Below, in pieces: positions 26,506-36,889 of a DNA stretch of 64,000 nt. The DNA is from Bradyrhizobium sediminis. Its GTDB lineage: Bacteria > Pseudomonadota > Alphaproteobacteria > Rhizobiales > Xanthobacteraceae. Each line of letters starts with the position of its first letter. The first letter of the stretch is position 1. Where the stretch lies: positions 3,656,001 through 3,720,000 of the forward strand of contig NZ_CP076135.1 in assembly GCF_018736105.1 (NCBI RefSeq), read 5' to 3'. The translations under genes were made by a program, and so were the position numbers. The notes under the pieces were generated by a model, which had not been told where the DNA came from, did not search any database, and saw only the letters and a list, made by a program, of their open reading frames with translations.

Positions 26506-27843
26506 ATGGCTAATTTTTGCCGTAGCTGCGGTACCGCGTTGAAGCCCGACGCGAAGTTCTGCACCAGATGCGGGAGCGCCGTCGCGATCGCATCGGAGGC
26601 TCGGACCGTCGGACCGGACGCGCCTGCGCCCGGCGCTGCGGTTGCCGCAAGCGCAGCGCCAGCTGCCGGGGCGCCAGGCGAAAGTTTCGACCGGCGCCGC
26701 AAGGGCGCTGTCATTGCGCTGGTCGTCGCCGGCGTGGCCGTGCTGTTCGGTACGCTGTTGCTGATGCGCCCCGGCGAGGCGCCGACGGTATCAAAGCCTG
26801 TCACCGCCGAGAAAGCGCCGCCCGCCGCCAGGCCGATCGTCGCAAACCGCTGGGAGAGCTACACCAACATCCGCTATGGCGTGATGATCGACTATCCCGC
26901 CGATCTGTTCGCCATCCAGCCGCCGCCGCCGGACAATGCCGGGCGCGAATTTACGGCGACGCAGGCCGGCGCGCGCTTCTTCATCTACAGCCATGCCAAC
27001 GCGTTGAACCTCTCCGTTGCAGAATTGCAGGCCGAGGACGTGCTCGACATCGGCGACGCCGCCGCCGTCAAACAAAGCGGCCGGGACTGGTACGAGATCG
27101 TGGCCGCCAAAGGCGCCGAGACCATCCTGCGCCGGGTACTGTTGAGCGAAGACGGGACCATGGTTCACCGCCTCGAAATCGCCTATCCGAAGGCTGCCGC
27201 CGCGGCGTTCGAGCCGATCGTCGCGCGCATGGTCAAGAGTTTCCGCGTCGATCCCGCGATTCCCGAAAGGGCGGCGCGTGACGCCGTGCCCTCCACCCCG
27301 GCCATGCCGGCCACGCCTCCGCCGCCGGCCTCGACCGGCGCCGAGAAGCCATCCCCGTCGGCTCAAACCGGCGGCTTCAGCTATCGCCACATCGACAGCA
27401 TTGGGCTCGGCCTTCACCTCGCCGGGACAAAGTCCAAGGTCGGTTTCGCCGTCGACGTACCCGCCGACTGGTCGATGACGCAAGGGGCCGACGGCGATTC
27501 CCTGTTCTTTGCCGGACGCCATCCCGGCTATGGCGGCGAGATCGTGCTGGCGTTCATTGTCGAACCGCGCCGCGCCGGCGACACGCTGGAGCGCAAGGTC
27601 GGGGAGCAGAGAGCCCAGCTCGACGCGCCCTCGCGCAAGAACGTTTCGCAGGGCGCGGCGCGCATCGGCCAGCACCCGGCGATCCTGGTTGCAATGCCGA
27701 TGGGCGAATTCCGCAAGACCTTCGCCTACATCGAGAAGGACGACCACTTCTATTTCGTGCAGCTGCATGCGCCGACCGCGCTTTATCCGAAATACGCAGC
27801 CGTGTTGGAGCGCGCCCTCTCGAGCATCGCCTTCGCGGAATGA
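26506..27843 (+). CDS. zinc-ribbon membrane-anchored protein
   Basis: A 445 aa protein. The N-terminus is a zinc ribbon (CRSCGTALKPDAKFCTRCG, residues 5-23), then an Ala/Pro linker, one transmembrane helix (IALVVAGVAVLFGTLLLM, about 68-86) and a large extracytoplasmic part with two similar-looking segments separated by a Pro-rich linker near residues 260-285. The two halves each hold a strand-rich region with FAI/FAVD-type patterns. The function is unknown. A ribosome-binding GAGAAGG precedes the ATG. It probably forms one transcript with its neighbours. Confidence 0.78.
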   Translation: MANFCRSCGTALKPDAKFCTRCGSAVAIASEARTVGPDAPAPGAAVAASAAPAAGAPGESFDRRRKGAVIALVVAGVAVLFGTLLLMRPGEAPTVSKPVTAEKAPPAARPIVANRWESYTNIRYGVMIDYPADLFAIQPPPPDNAGREFTATQAGARFFIYSHANALNLSVAELQAEDVLDIGDAAAVKQSGRDWYEIVAAKGAETILRRVLLSEDGTMVHRLEIAYPKAAAAAFEPIVARMVKSFRVDPAIPERAARDAVPSTPAMPATPPPPASTGAEKPSPSAQTGGFSYRHIDSIGLGLHLAGTKSKVGFAVDVPADWSMTQGADGDSLFFAGRHPGYGGEIVLAFIVEPRRAGDTLERKVGEQRAQLDAPSRKNVSQGAARIGQHPAILVAMPMGEFRKTFAYIEKDDHFYFVQLHAPTALYPKYAAVLERALSSIAFAE

Positions 27844-27908
27844 ACCATCGATCGAGGGTCGGGATGACATGTTCGCAGCGGAACAAGCCAGGCGCCATGG
27901 GAACCACG

Positions 27909-28226
27909 ATGTCCGTCAATCGCCGTCCGTTCACCAACGGTCTCATCGCCATCCTCGCGGCAGCGTCAGGATTGCTTCTGATCGCACCGGCGACGGCGTC
28001 GAAACCGGTGCCACGCACAATTACCGGATGCGTGTTCAGCGGGACCTTCGTCTCGTCCGACGGCTATGACATACATCCGAGGCATGCAGATGGCCGTGAG
28101 GTCGATCTTGGTTCCTTCGAGGGACATCAGGTGACGATCAGCGGCGACTTGCTGCCGGGCGATGCCTTCATCGTCAAGAAGCCGCTTCGCGACGCCGGTC
28201 GTTGCACGATCATGAGACCGCGATGA
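27909..28226 (+). CDS. small secreted protein of unknown function
   Basis: A 105 aa protein with a clear signal peptide (LIAILAAASGLLLIAPATAS) and a small strand-rich mature part (TGCVFSGTFVSSDGY, QVTISGDLLPGDAF) with two cysteines that could pair. An in-frame ATG at 27840 overlaps the previous stop as ATGA, so a longer start with translational coupling is possible; the signal peptide favours 27909. It lies between the zinc-ribbon gene and another secreted protein gene. Confidence 0.65.
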   Translation: MSVNRRPFTNGLIAILAAASGLLLIAPATASKPVPRTITGCVFSGTFVSSDGYDIHPRHADGREVDLGSFEGHQVTISGDLLPGDAFIVKKPLRDAGRCTIMRPR

Positions 28227-28230
28227 GGCG

Positions 28231-28833
28231 ATGATGAATACGACAAGCAGGCTTCGAAACAGGGCGAGATCACTGCGGCACGCGCTTGTCGTGAGCCTTC
28301 TCGCATCGCAGCCAGCTGCCGCCGATGCCCGGGAACCGGTCAGGATCGAAACGTCCGGCTGGTACATCCACAAGCCGAGCAAGCAGTACAAGGACCTGCC
28401 TGCTCTCCTGCCGAAGGAGCAGAACGGTTTCAATGCCGGGATCGGCCAGATCGAGTTCGTCTGCCTGAAATCGAATTACTATCTGCTGCTGGTTCAGCCG
28501 TCGCGCAAATTGCGCGATGCCGAATCCGGCACGGTCCTGGTGCGCACGGAGAATGCGCCGGGCGGCGCCCCGCCTGTCGCGCTGACGTTCCGCAACCTCT
28601 ACAAGTCGAAGACCCTGTTGTCGCGCAACATGGACTGGGATGCGGATATTCACTACGCCGAGGCCAGCCCGGCGCTGCTGGCGTCGGTCGGGACCGCCAG
28701 CGATATGGAATTGACGCTGGCCGGCGAAAGCTACGCCATCAGCCTGTCCGGGCTCGCTTCGCGATTGGCATCGTTCCAGCAGTTTTGCGAAAAGGGCGTC
28801 GTTGCCGACCCCGCGCATTTCGGGGAAGACTGA
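28231..28833 (+). CDS. secreted protein of unknown function
   Basis: A 200 aa protein with a basic N-terminus and a probable signal peptide ending near AAADA. The mature part has two Cys residues (FVCLKSNYY, FQQFCEKG) in the positions of IalB-like invasion-associated proteins, but similarity is too weak for assignment. It starts 4 bases after the previous stop, so it is likely co-transcribed with it. Confidence 0.65.
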   Translation: MMNTTSRLRNRARSLRHALVVSLLASQPAAADAREPVRIETSGWYIHKPSKQYKDLPALLPKEQNGFNAGIGQIEFVCLKSNYYLLLVQPSRKLRDAESGTVLVRTENAPGGAPPVALTFRNLYKSKTLLSRNMDWDADIHYAEASPALLASVGTASDMELTLAGESYAISLSGLASRLASFQQFCEKGVVADPAHFGED

Positions 28834-28854
28834 CGAGCGATCTGCTCTGCCGGA

Positions 28855-30075
28855 TTACACGCTGCCGGCTTCGGAGCGAGGCCGTTGACGCCGGGGCTTG
28901 GCGGCCTCCGATTTCAGCGAAATCGACTCCCACGTCGCGACCACGATCATGATCGCGGTGGTCACGATCGAGAGCTGCAGCGGCGACATCCCGCCGGCGA
29001 ACCAGACGAGAACGCAGAGTGCGATGATGCCGACGCCGTGTGAAAGCTGCAGCCAGCCGCGAATGGTGTGCTTGAACAGGATGGTGCCGAGCAGGAACAA
29101 CAGCGGCCCGCCGATCGCGCTCAACACCGTCTTGAGGTCGGAATGGCCGCCGGGATGCTTGAGCACGAGTTCGTCGGCGACCGCCGAAAGAATGATGCCG
29201 GCCACGATCGGCATGTGCAGGTAGGTGTAGGCGAGCCGCGCCAGCCGCCCCGGCTCGCTCGATCTCGAAATCAGCTCGGACCCCGCCTCCGCGCCCCTGT
29301 GAAAATAGATCCACCACATCGCGAGGCTGCCGATGAAGCTCGACGCGAAGGCGCCAAGCGTTTCGGCGGTCCAGGTGAGATCCGCAAAGGTCGCGCCGGT
29401 GACGACGATGGATTCGCCGAGCGCGATGATGACGAACAGGGCGCAGCGCTCGGCCATGTGGCCGCCCTCGACGGTCCAGTCCTCGATCGAGGACGCGCCG
29501 TATTTCGGGATCCAGAACCGCACCGCGGGCGAGAGATATTCGATTCCCAGCGCCACCGCCCAGAATGCCAGCCGCGCTTGCCCTTCGGCAAAGCCGCCCG
29601 CGATCCAGAACACGCCCGAGACTGACAGCCATGTCGTGATGCGCACTGCATTCAGGCGCGCCAGGGTTCGGGCGGGCGGCGTCGATACCAGCAGAAACAC
29701 CGTCTTCGAAACCTGCATCGCGGCATAGGCGACGGCGAACCAGAGCCCCCGCGATTCGAACGCCTGCGGAATCGAGGTCGAGAGCACGAGCCCGCCGAGC
29801 ATCAGCACGAACAGCATGACCCGGACCGGCGTCGTTTCCGGATTGAGCCAGTTGGTGATCCAGGACGTGTAGACCCACACCCACCAGACCGCGAGAAACA
29901 ACAGCGTCGTCTGCGCCGCGCCAAGCGGGGTGAAGCGGCCGAGCAACGTGTGCGAGATCTGCGTGACCGCGAACACGAACACCAGGTCGAAGAACAGTTC
30001 GGCGTAGGTGACGCGGCTGTGCTGGTTCGGCACGAGCGGACGAAACAGCGCGCCGCGTTGATCGTCCCCCGCCAT
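28855..30075 (-). CDS. low temperature requirement A (LtrA) family membrane protein
   Basis: A 406 aa integral membrane protein with about eleven helices. LtrA family marks are the N-terminal VTYAELFFDLVFVFAVTQIS and the mid-protein HMAERCALFVIIALGESIV region (in part). The role is unknown; the name comes from a Listeria cold-growth gene. It follows bolA on the same strand by 19 bases. Confidence 0.9.
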   Translation of the reverse strand: MAGDDQRGALFRPLVPNQHSRVTYAELFFDLVFVFAVTQISHTLLGRFTPLGAAQTTLLFLAVWWVWVYTSWITNWLNPETTPVRVMLFVLMLGGLVLSTSIPQAFESRGLWFAVAYAAMQVSKTVFLLVSTPPARTLARLNAVRITTWLSVSGVFWIAGGFAEGQARLAFWAVALGIEYLSPAVRFWIPKYGASSIEDWTVEGGHMAERCALFVIIALGESIVVTGATFADLTWTAETLGAFASSFIGSLAMWWIYFHRGAEAGSELISRSSEPGRLARLAYTYLHMPIVAGIILSAVADELVLKHPGGHSDLKTVLSAIGGPLLFLLGTILFKHTIRGWLQLSHGVGIIALCVLVWFAGGMSPLQLSIVTTAIMIVVATWESISLKSEAAKPRRQRPRSEAGSV

Positions 30076-30094
30076 GGCAGTGCTACCCCGGGGC

Positions 30095-30349
30095 CTAGCC
30101 TTCCGGTACCCCGGGTCCGCCAGGTACCCCGGTCTGCAGCGCCAGCGCGTGCAGCACGCCGCCCATCTGACCGCGCAGCGACTGATAGACGATCTGGTGC
30201 TGCTGGACCCTGGATTTGCCGCGGAACGACTCCGAGATCACGGTCGCGGCATAGTGGTCGCCGTCGCCGGCCAGATCGCGGATCGTCACCTCGGCGTCGG
30301 GGATTGCCGCCTTGATCATCGATTCGATATCGTGGGCGTCCATCGGCAT
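30095..30349 (-). CDS. bolA: BolA family protein
   Basis: An 84 aa BolA/IbaG-type protein that binds [2Fe-2S] clusters with monothiol glutaredoxins. Its class II KH-like fold shows IESMIKAAIPDAEVTIRDL, a central GDGDHYAATVISESF and the helix-turn HQIVYQSL. The conserved His (HYAAT) and a downstream His (HQIVY) are cluster ligands. MPMDAHD at 30349 is chosen; an upstream start adds 8 residues. It sits downstream of purL but is separated from it by two plus-strand genes, and from grxD by 12 kb. Confidence 0.9.
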   Translation of the reverse strand: MPMDAHDIESMIKAAIPDAEVTIRDLAGDGDHYAATVISESFRGKSRVQQHQIVYQSLRGQMGGVLHALALQTGVPGGPGVPEG

Positions 30350-30531
30350 CCAAAATCTCTCCAAATCCGGCATTTCGAATCGCCGCCGGCTTCGCTGCGG
30401 CGATGCCGGAACTTAGCCCGGCCGCCCTTCTACGTCACGCCCCGTGCCACTATATTCCCGATCCATTCGCTGCAAAGGCCTTGATATCGCGGCTCGCGAT
30501 CACAACCGGCTGACCGAAAAGGCTACTCTCG

Positions 30532-30891
30532 ATGAAACTCCCCGGCCCCGACCACCCCATCACCATCACGGCGAACCCGAGGCGCGTCCGCGTCACCGCC
30601 GGCGGCGTCGTTATCGCCGACACCACCCAGGCCCTGACGCTGAAGGAAGCAAGCTATCCCGCCGTGCAATATGTGCCGCGCAGCGACGCCAATATGGCGC
30701 TGCTGGCGCGCACCGAGCGGGTAACGCACTGCCCCTACAAGGGGGATGCGAACTATTTCAGCATCAAGGCGAACGGCACGACGCTGGAAAATGCGATCTG
30801 GACCTATGAGGCACCGTTCCCCGCCATGGCGGAAATAACAAGTCATCTGGCGTTCTATCCGGACAAGGTCACGATCGAGGAAGTGGGCTGA
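30532..30891 (+). CDS. DUF427 domain protein
   Basis: A 119 aa protein with the full DUF427 layout: ITANPRRVRVTAGGVVIADT, then HCPYKGDANYFSI and the closing WTYEAPFPAMAEI and FYPDKVTIEE. The central Cys-Pro-Tyr-Lys-Gly motif is the family signature. The biochemical role is not established. It is an insert between purL and bolA on the opposite strand, together with the acyltransferase gene. Confidence 0.9.
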   Translation: MKLPGPDHPITITANPRRVRVTAGGVVIADTTQALTLKEASYPAVQYVPRSDANMALLARTERVTHCPYKGDANYFSIKANGTTLENAIWTYEAPFPAMAEITSHLAFYPDKVTIEEVG

Positions 30892-30956
30892 GCAGCACCA
30901 GTGAGTCCGGTTCCCGGCAGCAACATCGTTCAATCATCACCCTTGCCGGGGCGTGC

Positions 30957-32141
30957 ATGACCACGATCTCCCACACGGGGGCAACCGCCGAAGTCCAGGC
31001 AGTGCCAAAAGCCAACGCGCGCAACGCCTCGCTCGACCGCGCGCGCACCTTCCTGACCCTGGTGGTGCTGCTCCACCATGCCGTCATTCCCTACACCTAT
31101 TTCGGTCATACCGACGCCAAGTCGTTCATCGGCTTCGACATGGTCGTGCTCGCCACCGACAGCTTCTTCATGGCGATGTTCTTCTTCCTGTCCGGACTGT
31201 TCGTGTGGCCGGGCCTTGGGCACAAGTCGCCAGGCACCTTCTTCCGCGATCGCCTGCTCCGGCTCGGCCTGCCCTTCGCAGTGGCCGCGTTCACGATCAT
31301 CCCGATCGCCTACTACGCCATCGCGCTGCGGCAGAATCCCGGCCTCGCCTTCTCGGCATTCTGGTGGAAGACGGTCACGTCAGGTCCCTGGCCAAGCGGC
31401 CCGGTCTGGTTCATCTGGGTGCTGCTGGCGTTCGATCTTACCGCGAGCCTGTTGTACCGGATCTCGCCGAGGATGGACGATCCGATCAACCGCCTGTCGC
31501 AACGCGCCTTCGAGCGGCCGGCCGGCTTCTTCCTGTTTCTCACCGCGGTCACCGCCATCCTCTATATCCCGGCGCGGGTCCATTTCGGACCGGGCAAGTG
31601 GTTCGAGTTGGGACCGTTCGACATCCAGGCCAGCCGCGTGTTGCTGTATGCCGCCTACTTCTTCATCGGCGCCGGCGTCGGGGCTGCAAATGTCGAGCGC
31701 GGCGTGCTGAGCGAGGACGGACGGCTGGCCAGGAGCAGCTGGGGCTGGGTGGCCGTGACGCTGGTTCCGTATTGCCTGTTGTGGGGGCTGATCGCCATCA
31801 AGCGCGAAATACTGGACAATCCCGTCGTCCTGCCCAATTGGTACGAAGCGAGCTACGGCCTGTTCTTCGTCGCCTTCAGCGCGGCGATAATATTGGCGAT
31901 CCTGGCGTATTTCCTGCGGTTCAAACGATCGGGCTTCAGCATGCTCGATCCGATGCAGGCCGACGCCTACGGCATGTTCCTGGTGCATTATCCGATCGTG
32001 CTCTGGCTGCAATACGGGCTGTTCGACTACGACCTGCCCGCGATCGCCAAGGCGCTGGTCGCGTTCGTGCTCACCGTTATCTTCAGCTGGGCAGTGACGC
32101 GGGCGTTGCGGCAGATCCCGGGCGCGTCGAAGGTGCTGTAA
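30957..32141 (+). CDS. acyltransferase family 3 membrane protein
   Basis: A 394 aa protein with about ten membrane helices. Family marks are the N-terminal SLDRARTFLTLVVLLHHAVIPY with the catalytic His, and RDRLLRLGLPF. Related enzymes (OpgC/OafA type) add succinyl or acetyl groups to glucans or surface sugars in the periplasm; the substrate here is unknown. The stop is 22 bases from the convergent purL stop. Confidence 0.88.
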   Translation: MTTISHTGATAEVQAVPKANARNASLDRARTFLTLVVLLHHAVIPYTYFGHTDAKSFIGFDMVVLATDSFFMAMFFFLSGLFVWPGLGHKSPGTFFRDRLLRLGLPFAVAAFTIIPIAYYAIALRQNPGLAFSAFWWKTVTSGPWPSGPVWFIWVLLAFDLTASLLYRISPRMDDPINRLSQRAFERPAGFFLFLTAVTAILYIPARVHFGPGKWFELGPFDIQASRVLLYAAYFFIGAGVGAANVERGVLSEDGRLARSSWGWVAVTLVPYCLLWGLIAIKREILDNPVVLPNWYEASYGLFFVAFSAAIILAILAYFLRFKRSGFSMLDPMQADAYGMFLVHYPIVLWLQYGLFDYDLPAIAKALVAFVLTVIFSWAVTRALRQIPGASKVL

Positions 32142-32163
32142 GCGTATCCGGGTTACAAGAAAT

Positions 32164-34368
32164 TCACACCGCTCCGTTCATGTAAGCCGGCAACCAGCTT
32201 TCAAAACGGTGCTCGAGGCTCTTTACCGTCACCGGCGCCTCGCCGACGATGCTGATCGCGTCGCCGCCGGTGGTTCCGATCCGCGCGCAGGGCACGCCGG
32301 CACCCCGCATCTTCGCCAGCACCAGGCCGGCCTGTTCCTCCGGCACCGTCACGATGTAACGCGCCTGGTCCTCGCCATACCAATAAGCATGCGGCACGAT
32401 CGCGCCCGGCGCCGCCAACAGCTTCGCGCCGATGCCGCTTGCGATCGCCATCTCGGCGAGCGCGATCAACAGCCCACCATCGGAAAGGTCGTGCGCCGCA
32501 GTGGCGGTGCCGGCGTGGATCATGCCGCGCACCACGTCGCCGTTGCGCTTTTCGGCCGCAAGATCGACCGGCGGCGGCGCGCCCTCTTCGCGGCCACAGA
32601 TGTCGCGCAGATAGACCGATTGCCCGAGCCAGCCATGCGATTCGCCGATCAGAAGGATCGCTTCGCCCTCGGCCTTGAACGCCAATGTGGCGGATTTGGT
32701 GAAGTCGTCGAGCAGCCCGACGCCGCCGATCGACGGCGTCGGCAGGATGCCGCGGCCGTTGGTCTCGTTGTAGAGCGAGACGTTACCGGACACGACCGGG
32801 AAGTCGAGCGCGCGGCAGGCTTCCGAAATGCCCTTCAGGCAACCGACGAACTGGCCCATGATCTCCGGCCGCTCCGGATTGCCGAAATTGAGATTGTCGG
32901 TGATCGCAAGCGGCCGACCGCCGACCGCGGTGATGTTGCGCCAGGCCTCCGCCACCGCCTGCTTGCCTCCTTCATAAGGATCGGCCTCGCAATAGCGCGG
33001 AGTCACGTCGACGGTCAGCGCCAGCCCCTTCGGCCCGTCCTGCACCCGCACCACCGCGGCGTCGCCGCCGGGGCGCTGCACGGTATTGCCCAAAATGACG
33101 TGGTCGTATTGTTCCCACACCCAGCGCCTCGAACACAGCTCGGGCGTCGCGATCAGTTTTTCCAGCGCAGGCACGATTCCGATCGGCGGCGTCACGTCGC
33201 GCGCGTGGACGACAGGCAGCGGCTGCGACGGCACGTGCGGCCGGTCGTACAGCGGCGCTTCGTCGCCGAGTTCCTTGATCGGCAGATCGGCCATGACGTC
33301 GCCGCCATGCTTCACCACGAAGCGCTTGCTCGGCGTGGTGTAACCGACCACGGCGAAATCCAGCCCCCATTTCCTGAAGATCGCCTCGGCCTGCTTTTCC
33401 TTTTCGGGCTTCAGCACCATGAGCATGCGCTCCTGGCTTTCCGACAGCATCATCTCATAGGCGCTCATGCCGGTTTCGCGGGTCGGCACCGCGTCGAGAT
33501 CGAGATCGACGCCGAGGTCGCCCTTGGCGCCCATCTCCACCGCCGAGCAGGTCAGCCCCGCCGCGCCCATGTCCTGGATCGCGATCACGCAATCGGCTTC
33601 CATGATTTCGAGGCAGGCTTCCAGCAGCAATTTTTCGGCGAAGGGATCGCCGACCTGCACCGTCGGTCGCTTCTCGGCGGAGTCGTCGTCGAATTCGGCC
33701 GACGCCATCGAGGCGCCGTGAATGCCGTCGCGGCCGGTCTTGGAGCCGAGATAGACGATCGGCATGTTCACGCCGGAAGCCGCCGCATAGAAGATCTTGT
33801 CGCTGTCGGCGAGCCCGACCGCCATCGCATTGACCAGGATGTTGCCGTCATAGCGGGTATGGAAACGTACCTGCCCGCCGACCGTGGGCACGCCGAACGA
33901 ATTGCCGTAACCGCCGACGCCGGCCACGACGCCCGACACCAGATGACGGGTCTTGGGATGTTCCGGCGCGCCGAACGAGAGCGCATTGAGGCAGGCGATC
34001 GGGCGGGCGCCCATCGTGAACACATCGCGCAAAATGCCGCCGACGCCGGTGGTCGCGCCCTGATAGGGCTCGATATAGCTCGGATGGTTGTGACTCTCCA
34101 TCTTGAAGATCACGGCCTGGCCATCGCCGATGTCGATGACGCCGGCGTTCTCGCCCGGCCCCTGGATCACCCAAGGCGCCTTGGTCGGCAGGCCCTTGAG
34201 ATGCAGCCGTGAGGACTTGTACGAGCAGTGCTCGTTCCACATCGCCGAGAAAATCCCGAGCTCCGTGAAGGTCGGCACCCGGCCGATCAGCTCGAGAATG
34301 CGCTCATACTCGTCGGGCTTGAGGCCGTGGCTGGCGACGAGTTCGGGGGTGATCTGGGGCTGGTTCAT
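32164..34368 (-). CDS. purL: phosphoribosylformylglycinamidine synthase subunit PurL
   Basis: Large subunit of the FGAM synthase complex (PurL-PurQ-PurS), using ATP and glutamine-derived ammonia to convert FGAR to FGAM. 734 aa fits the small PurL class. Motifs: [16 protein letters not shown], the ATP/Mg segment [34 protein letters not shown] and [14 protein letters not shown] (each in part). The start at [10 protein letters not shown] fits the family although the frame stays open far upstream. purQ and purS are 6 kb upstream on the same strand. Confidence 0.97.
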   Translation of the reverse strand: MNQPQITPELVASHGLKPDEYERILELIGRVPTFTELGIFSAMWNEHCSYKSSRLHLKGLPTKAPWVIQGPGENAGVIDIGDGQAVIFKMESHNHPSYIEPYQGATTGVGGILRDVFTMGARPIACLNALSFGAPEHPKTRHLVSGVVAGVGGYGNSFGVPTVGGQVRFHTRYDGNILVNAMAVGLADSDKIFYAAASGVNMPIVYLGSKTGRDGIHGASMASAEFDDDSAEKRPTVQVGDPFAEKLLLEACLEIMEADCVIAIQDMGAAGLTCSAVEMGAKGDLGVDLDLDAVPTRETGMSAYEMMLSESQERMLMVLKPEKEKQAEAIFRKWGLDFAVVGYTTPSKRFVVKHGGDVMADLPIKELGDEAPLYDRPHVPSQPLPVVHARDVTPPIGIVPALEKLIATPELCSRRWVWEQYDHVILGNTVQRPGGDAAVVRVQDGPKGLALTVDVTPRYCEADPYEGGKQAVAEAWRNITAVGGRPLAITDNLNFGNPERPEIMGQFVGCLKGISEACRALDFPVVSGNVSLYNETNGRGILPTPSIGGVGLLDDFTKSATLAFKAEGEAILLIGESHGWLGQSVYLRDICGREEGAPPPVDLAAEKRNGDVVRGMIHAGTATAAHDLSDGGLLIALAEMAIASGIGAKLLAAPGAIVPHAYWYGEDQARYIVTVPEEQAGLVLAKMRGAGVPCARIGTTGGDAISIVGEAPVTVKSLEHRFESWLPAYMNGAV

Positions 34369-34548
34369 GAGGCTCTTTGGGCGATTGAGGTCCCTTATTA
34401 GGGAGATCGGAGGGTACGGAAAAGGCCTTTTTGGGCGCATTTTCCCGCTGTCCATAGATTTGCGGGCGGTCCATGCATTGCAGGGGTTTGCACATCCGTT
34501 CTGGATCGGATTTAAGGACTCAAACCCCGTAATTGAAGGCCTTTTCAC

Positions 34549-35037
34549 TTGGACGACATCACCAAATCCGCATTCCTCCACCGCCCCGACCTGCACGTCG
34601 AAACCGAGGGCGAATTCGCCGGCTGGCGCACCTGGATCCGCGACCACTTCGAATCCCATACTGGGCCATTCTGGCACCGGATGGAGGACGACGGCAGCGT
34701 GCGCTGCGCGTTCCGGGTCGAGAAGAAGCACCTCAACGGCATGCGCAACGTCCATGGCGGCTGCTACATGACGTTTGCGGATTACTGCCTGTTCGCCTTT
34801 GCCGCACCCGTGCTGCAGGGGCCCGGGGTGACGGTGTCGTTTGGCTGCGAATTTCTCGACGGCGCGCGCGAGGGCGAATTGGTCGAAGGTACCGGCGAGA
34901 TCATGCGGGCCGGCGGCTCGATGATCTTCCTGCGCGGCGTGCTGAGAGCCGGCGAGCGCACGCTGTTCACCTTTTCCGGCACCATCAAGCGGGTGAAGTG
35001 GAAGCCGCCGGCAAAGGCGGGCGCGGTTGCCACCTGA
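34549..35037 (+). CDS. PaaI-type hotdog-fold thioesterase
   Basis: A 162 aa acyl-CoA thioesterase-like protein. The hotdog helix motif is [21 protein letters not shown], in which HGG followed by an acidic residue is the PaaI active-site pattern, and [15 protein letters not shown] forms the next strands. The start is TTG with GAAGG upstream. The natural acyl-CoA is unknown. It is divergent from purL and followed by an EamA transporter gene. Confidence 0.85.
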   Translation: MDDITKSAFLHRPDLHVETEGEFAGWRTWIRDHFESHTGPFWHRMEDDGSVRCAFRVEKKHLNGMRNVHGGCYMTFADYCLFAFAAPVLQGPGVTVSFGCEFLDGAREGELVEGTGEIMRAGGSMIFLRGVLRAGERTLFTFSGTIKRVKWKPPAKAGAVAT

Positions 35038-35106
35038 TTCGACCCGGCCTCTCTCTTCCCCGGCGTTTCCTGACTTGTGAGCGCCCGGCGCGCCGGGAGA
35101 ATTGAG

Positions 35107-36126
35107 TTGCTCAAGAACATGGCAGCGACCGAGAGCGACCCACCACCCGCGCCACCGGATCCAGCCCGGTCTCCAAGGGCCCCTCACCGCTGGCGCGACT
35201 ACGCGCTGCTGCTGGCGCTGGCGTGCTGCTGGAGTTCGACCTATCCGCTGACCAAGATCGGCCTCGGCTCGATCCCTCCGATCACCTTCATCTCGGCGCG
35301 CTCGCTGATCGCCGCCGGCTTTCTGCTCATGATCCTGCGCGCGCGGGGCATGCGAATTCCGGCCGATGCCAGGGCCTGGAAGCTGTTCGCCCAGCAGCAA
35401 ACCATCAATTCGACGATTCCGTTCCTGATGATCACCTGGGCGCAGCAATATGTGGCGGCGGCGCCGACCGTGGTGCTGGCGTCGACCACGCCGATCTTCG
35501 CCTTCCTCATCACCTGGGGCATCACCCGGCATGAACCGGCCACGCTCCTGAAACTCGCCGGCGCCGTGCTGGGGCTCGCCGGAACCGCCGTCATCATCGG
35601 CCTCGACTCGCTCGGCGGACTCGGCGGCAATATCTTCGCCGAGATGGCCATCCTGGTCGCCACCGTCTCCTTTGCCTGCGCCACGATCTTCGGGCTGCGG
35701 CTGACCGAATACGACCCGATGGTGGTGGCGGCGGGCTCGCTGTTGTTCGGCGGTCTCATCCTGCTGCCGGCGGCGCTGATCGTCGAGCACCCCTGGACCT
35801 TGCGGCCGACGCCGGAAGCGCTCGCCGCCACCGTCACCATGGGGATTTTCTCGAGTGCGCTCGGATTGATGCTGTTCTACATGTGCCTGACGCGATTGGG
35901 CACGCTGACCACCAACGCGCAGGGCTATTTGCGCATTCCGATCGGCGTCGGCCTGTCGGTCGTGCTGCTCGGCGAAACCGTGCCGTCGAACCTGGCGCTT
36001 GGACTGCTGCTGGTGATGGCCGGCGTCGCGGCGATGACCGTCCCCGGCGGCGGCTACGGACAGCGGATCGACCAGTTTCGAGCAAGACTGAACGGACGCA
36101 AGTCCGGGCCAGCCGCGGAGGAATGA
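35107..36126 (+). CDS. EamA/DMT-family transporter
   Basis: A 339 aa inner-membrane exporter with ten helices in two EamA repeats; the first begins [26 protein letters not shown] (in part) and the second [20 protein letters not shown]. Substrates of this family are amino acids or metabolites, not predictable here. TTG at 35107 has GGGAGA six bases upstream; ATG at 35119 is the alternative. It is convergent with a TetR gene. Confidence 0.85.
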   Translation: MLKNMAATESDPPPAPPDPARSPRAPHRWRDYALLLALACCWSSTYPLTKIGLGSIPPITFISARSLIAAGFLLMILRARGMRIPADARAWKLFAQQQTINSTIPFLMITWAQQYVAAAPTVVLASTTPIFAFLITWGITRHEPATLLKLAGAVLGLAGTAVIIGLDSLGGLGGNIFAEMAILVATVSFACATIFGLRLTEYDPMVVAAGSLLFGGLILLPAALIVEHPWTLRPTPEALAATVTMGIFSSALGLMLFYMCLTRLGTLTTNAQGYLRIPIGVGLSVVLLGETVPSNLALGLLLVMAGVAAMTVPGGGYGQRIDQFRARLNGRKSGPAAEE

Positions 36127-36139
36127 GGCCGGACGCCAA

Positions 36140-36748
36140 TCATCCCCGGCGAAAGACGCCAAGCAGGCTGCCGATGATCTTCTGTCCTTGCTCTCGCAGT
36201 TTCTTCGGGTGGTCCGCCTCCGGCAGCATGAGCGCCATCTTGCAGATCATGGCATCTACCATGCGGCTGAGAAGATCGATGTCCTCAAAATCGAGCTCGC
36301 CCTCGCGCTTGAGGGCGTTCAGGGTCGCGGTGAGAAGCGCCATCGGATAGGCCTCTTCGATCTCCCGATAGCGCTCGTTGCCAAGCACCGCCGCCGCCTC
36401 CTGGATGACGATGCGTCCGTAGGCCGGCTCAAGACAGGCGTCCAGGTACGCGTCGATGCCGACGCTCAGGCGATCCCATATCTTCCGCTGTGCCCGGGCC
36501 CGTTCGCCGATCTTGGCCGCCGCCTCCGATTGCAGCGACACGACGACGGCGTCGAACAGCGCCTTCTTGTCATCGAAGTGGTGATAGAAGGCGCCCCGCG
36601 TCACCCGCGCCGCCCGCGAGATCGTCTCGATTCCAGCCGCCTGATAGCCCTCCCTCGCAAACACGTCACGGCCGGCCGTCAGCAGCGCCTGCCGGGTTGC
36701 CTCCGTGTACTCCTCGCGTCGACTTCTTTCAGGTTTGCTCTTGTCCAT
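36140..36748 (-). CDS. TetR/AcrR family transcriptional regulator
   Basis: A 202 aa repressor with [33 protein letters not shown] (in part, residues about 38-66) and a C-terminal domain resembling the AefR/TetR_C class. It is divergent from the NTF2-like/DUF3237/aquaporin/GFA set, and an inverted repeat in an AT-rich stretch lies between them, so it probably controls that set and itself. Confidence 0.9.
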   Translation of the reverse strand: MDKSKPERSRREEYTEATRQALLTAGRDVFAREGYQAAGIETISRAARVTRGAFYHHFDDKKALFDAVVVSLQSEAAAKIGERARAQRKIWDRLSVGIDAYLDACLEPAYGRIVIQEAAAVLGNERYREIEEAYPMALLTATLNALKREGELDFEDIDLLSRMVDAMICKMALMLPEADHPKKLREQGQKIIGSLLGVFRRG

Positions 36749-36790
36749 GAAGGAAACATACCGCTTGACGCTACCTAGTCATTCAATATA

Positions 36791-36811
36791 TTACATACAC
36801 AGGTTATGTAA
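36791..36811. promoter_or_regulatory. inverted repeat, probable TetR operator
   Basis: TTACATA-N7-TATGTAA lies in an unusually AT-rich stretch (36775-36830) between the TetR gene and the divergent gene set. Outer flanks ATTCAATATA and TATAATGAAT extend the symmetry imperfectly to about 45 bases. Confidence 0.6.
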
Positions 36812-36889
36812 AAAATATAATGAATGCATTATGCCAACTGCCCCCGGCAGTCCGGAATGAGCGTGGCATGCCGCAGATTGGAGGATCGC

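Noticed and set aside
34369..36162. Open frame extending purL upstream by about 600 codons
   Set aside because: It overlaps real plus-strand genes (thioesterase, EamA) and has no purL or other likeness; purL is full length from 34368.
36775..36830. AT-rich patch as possible end of an inserted element
   Set aside because: No transposase, target duplication or terminal repeat; symmetry is better explained as a regulator binding site.
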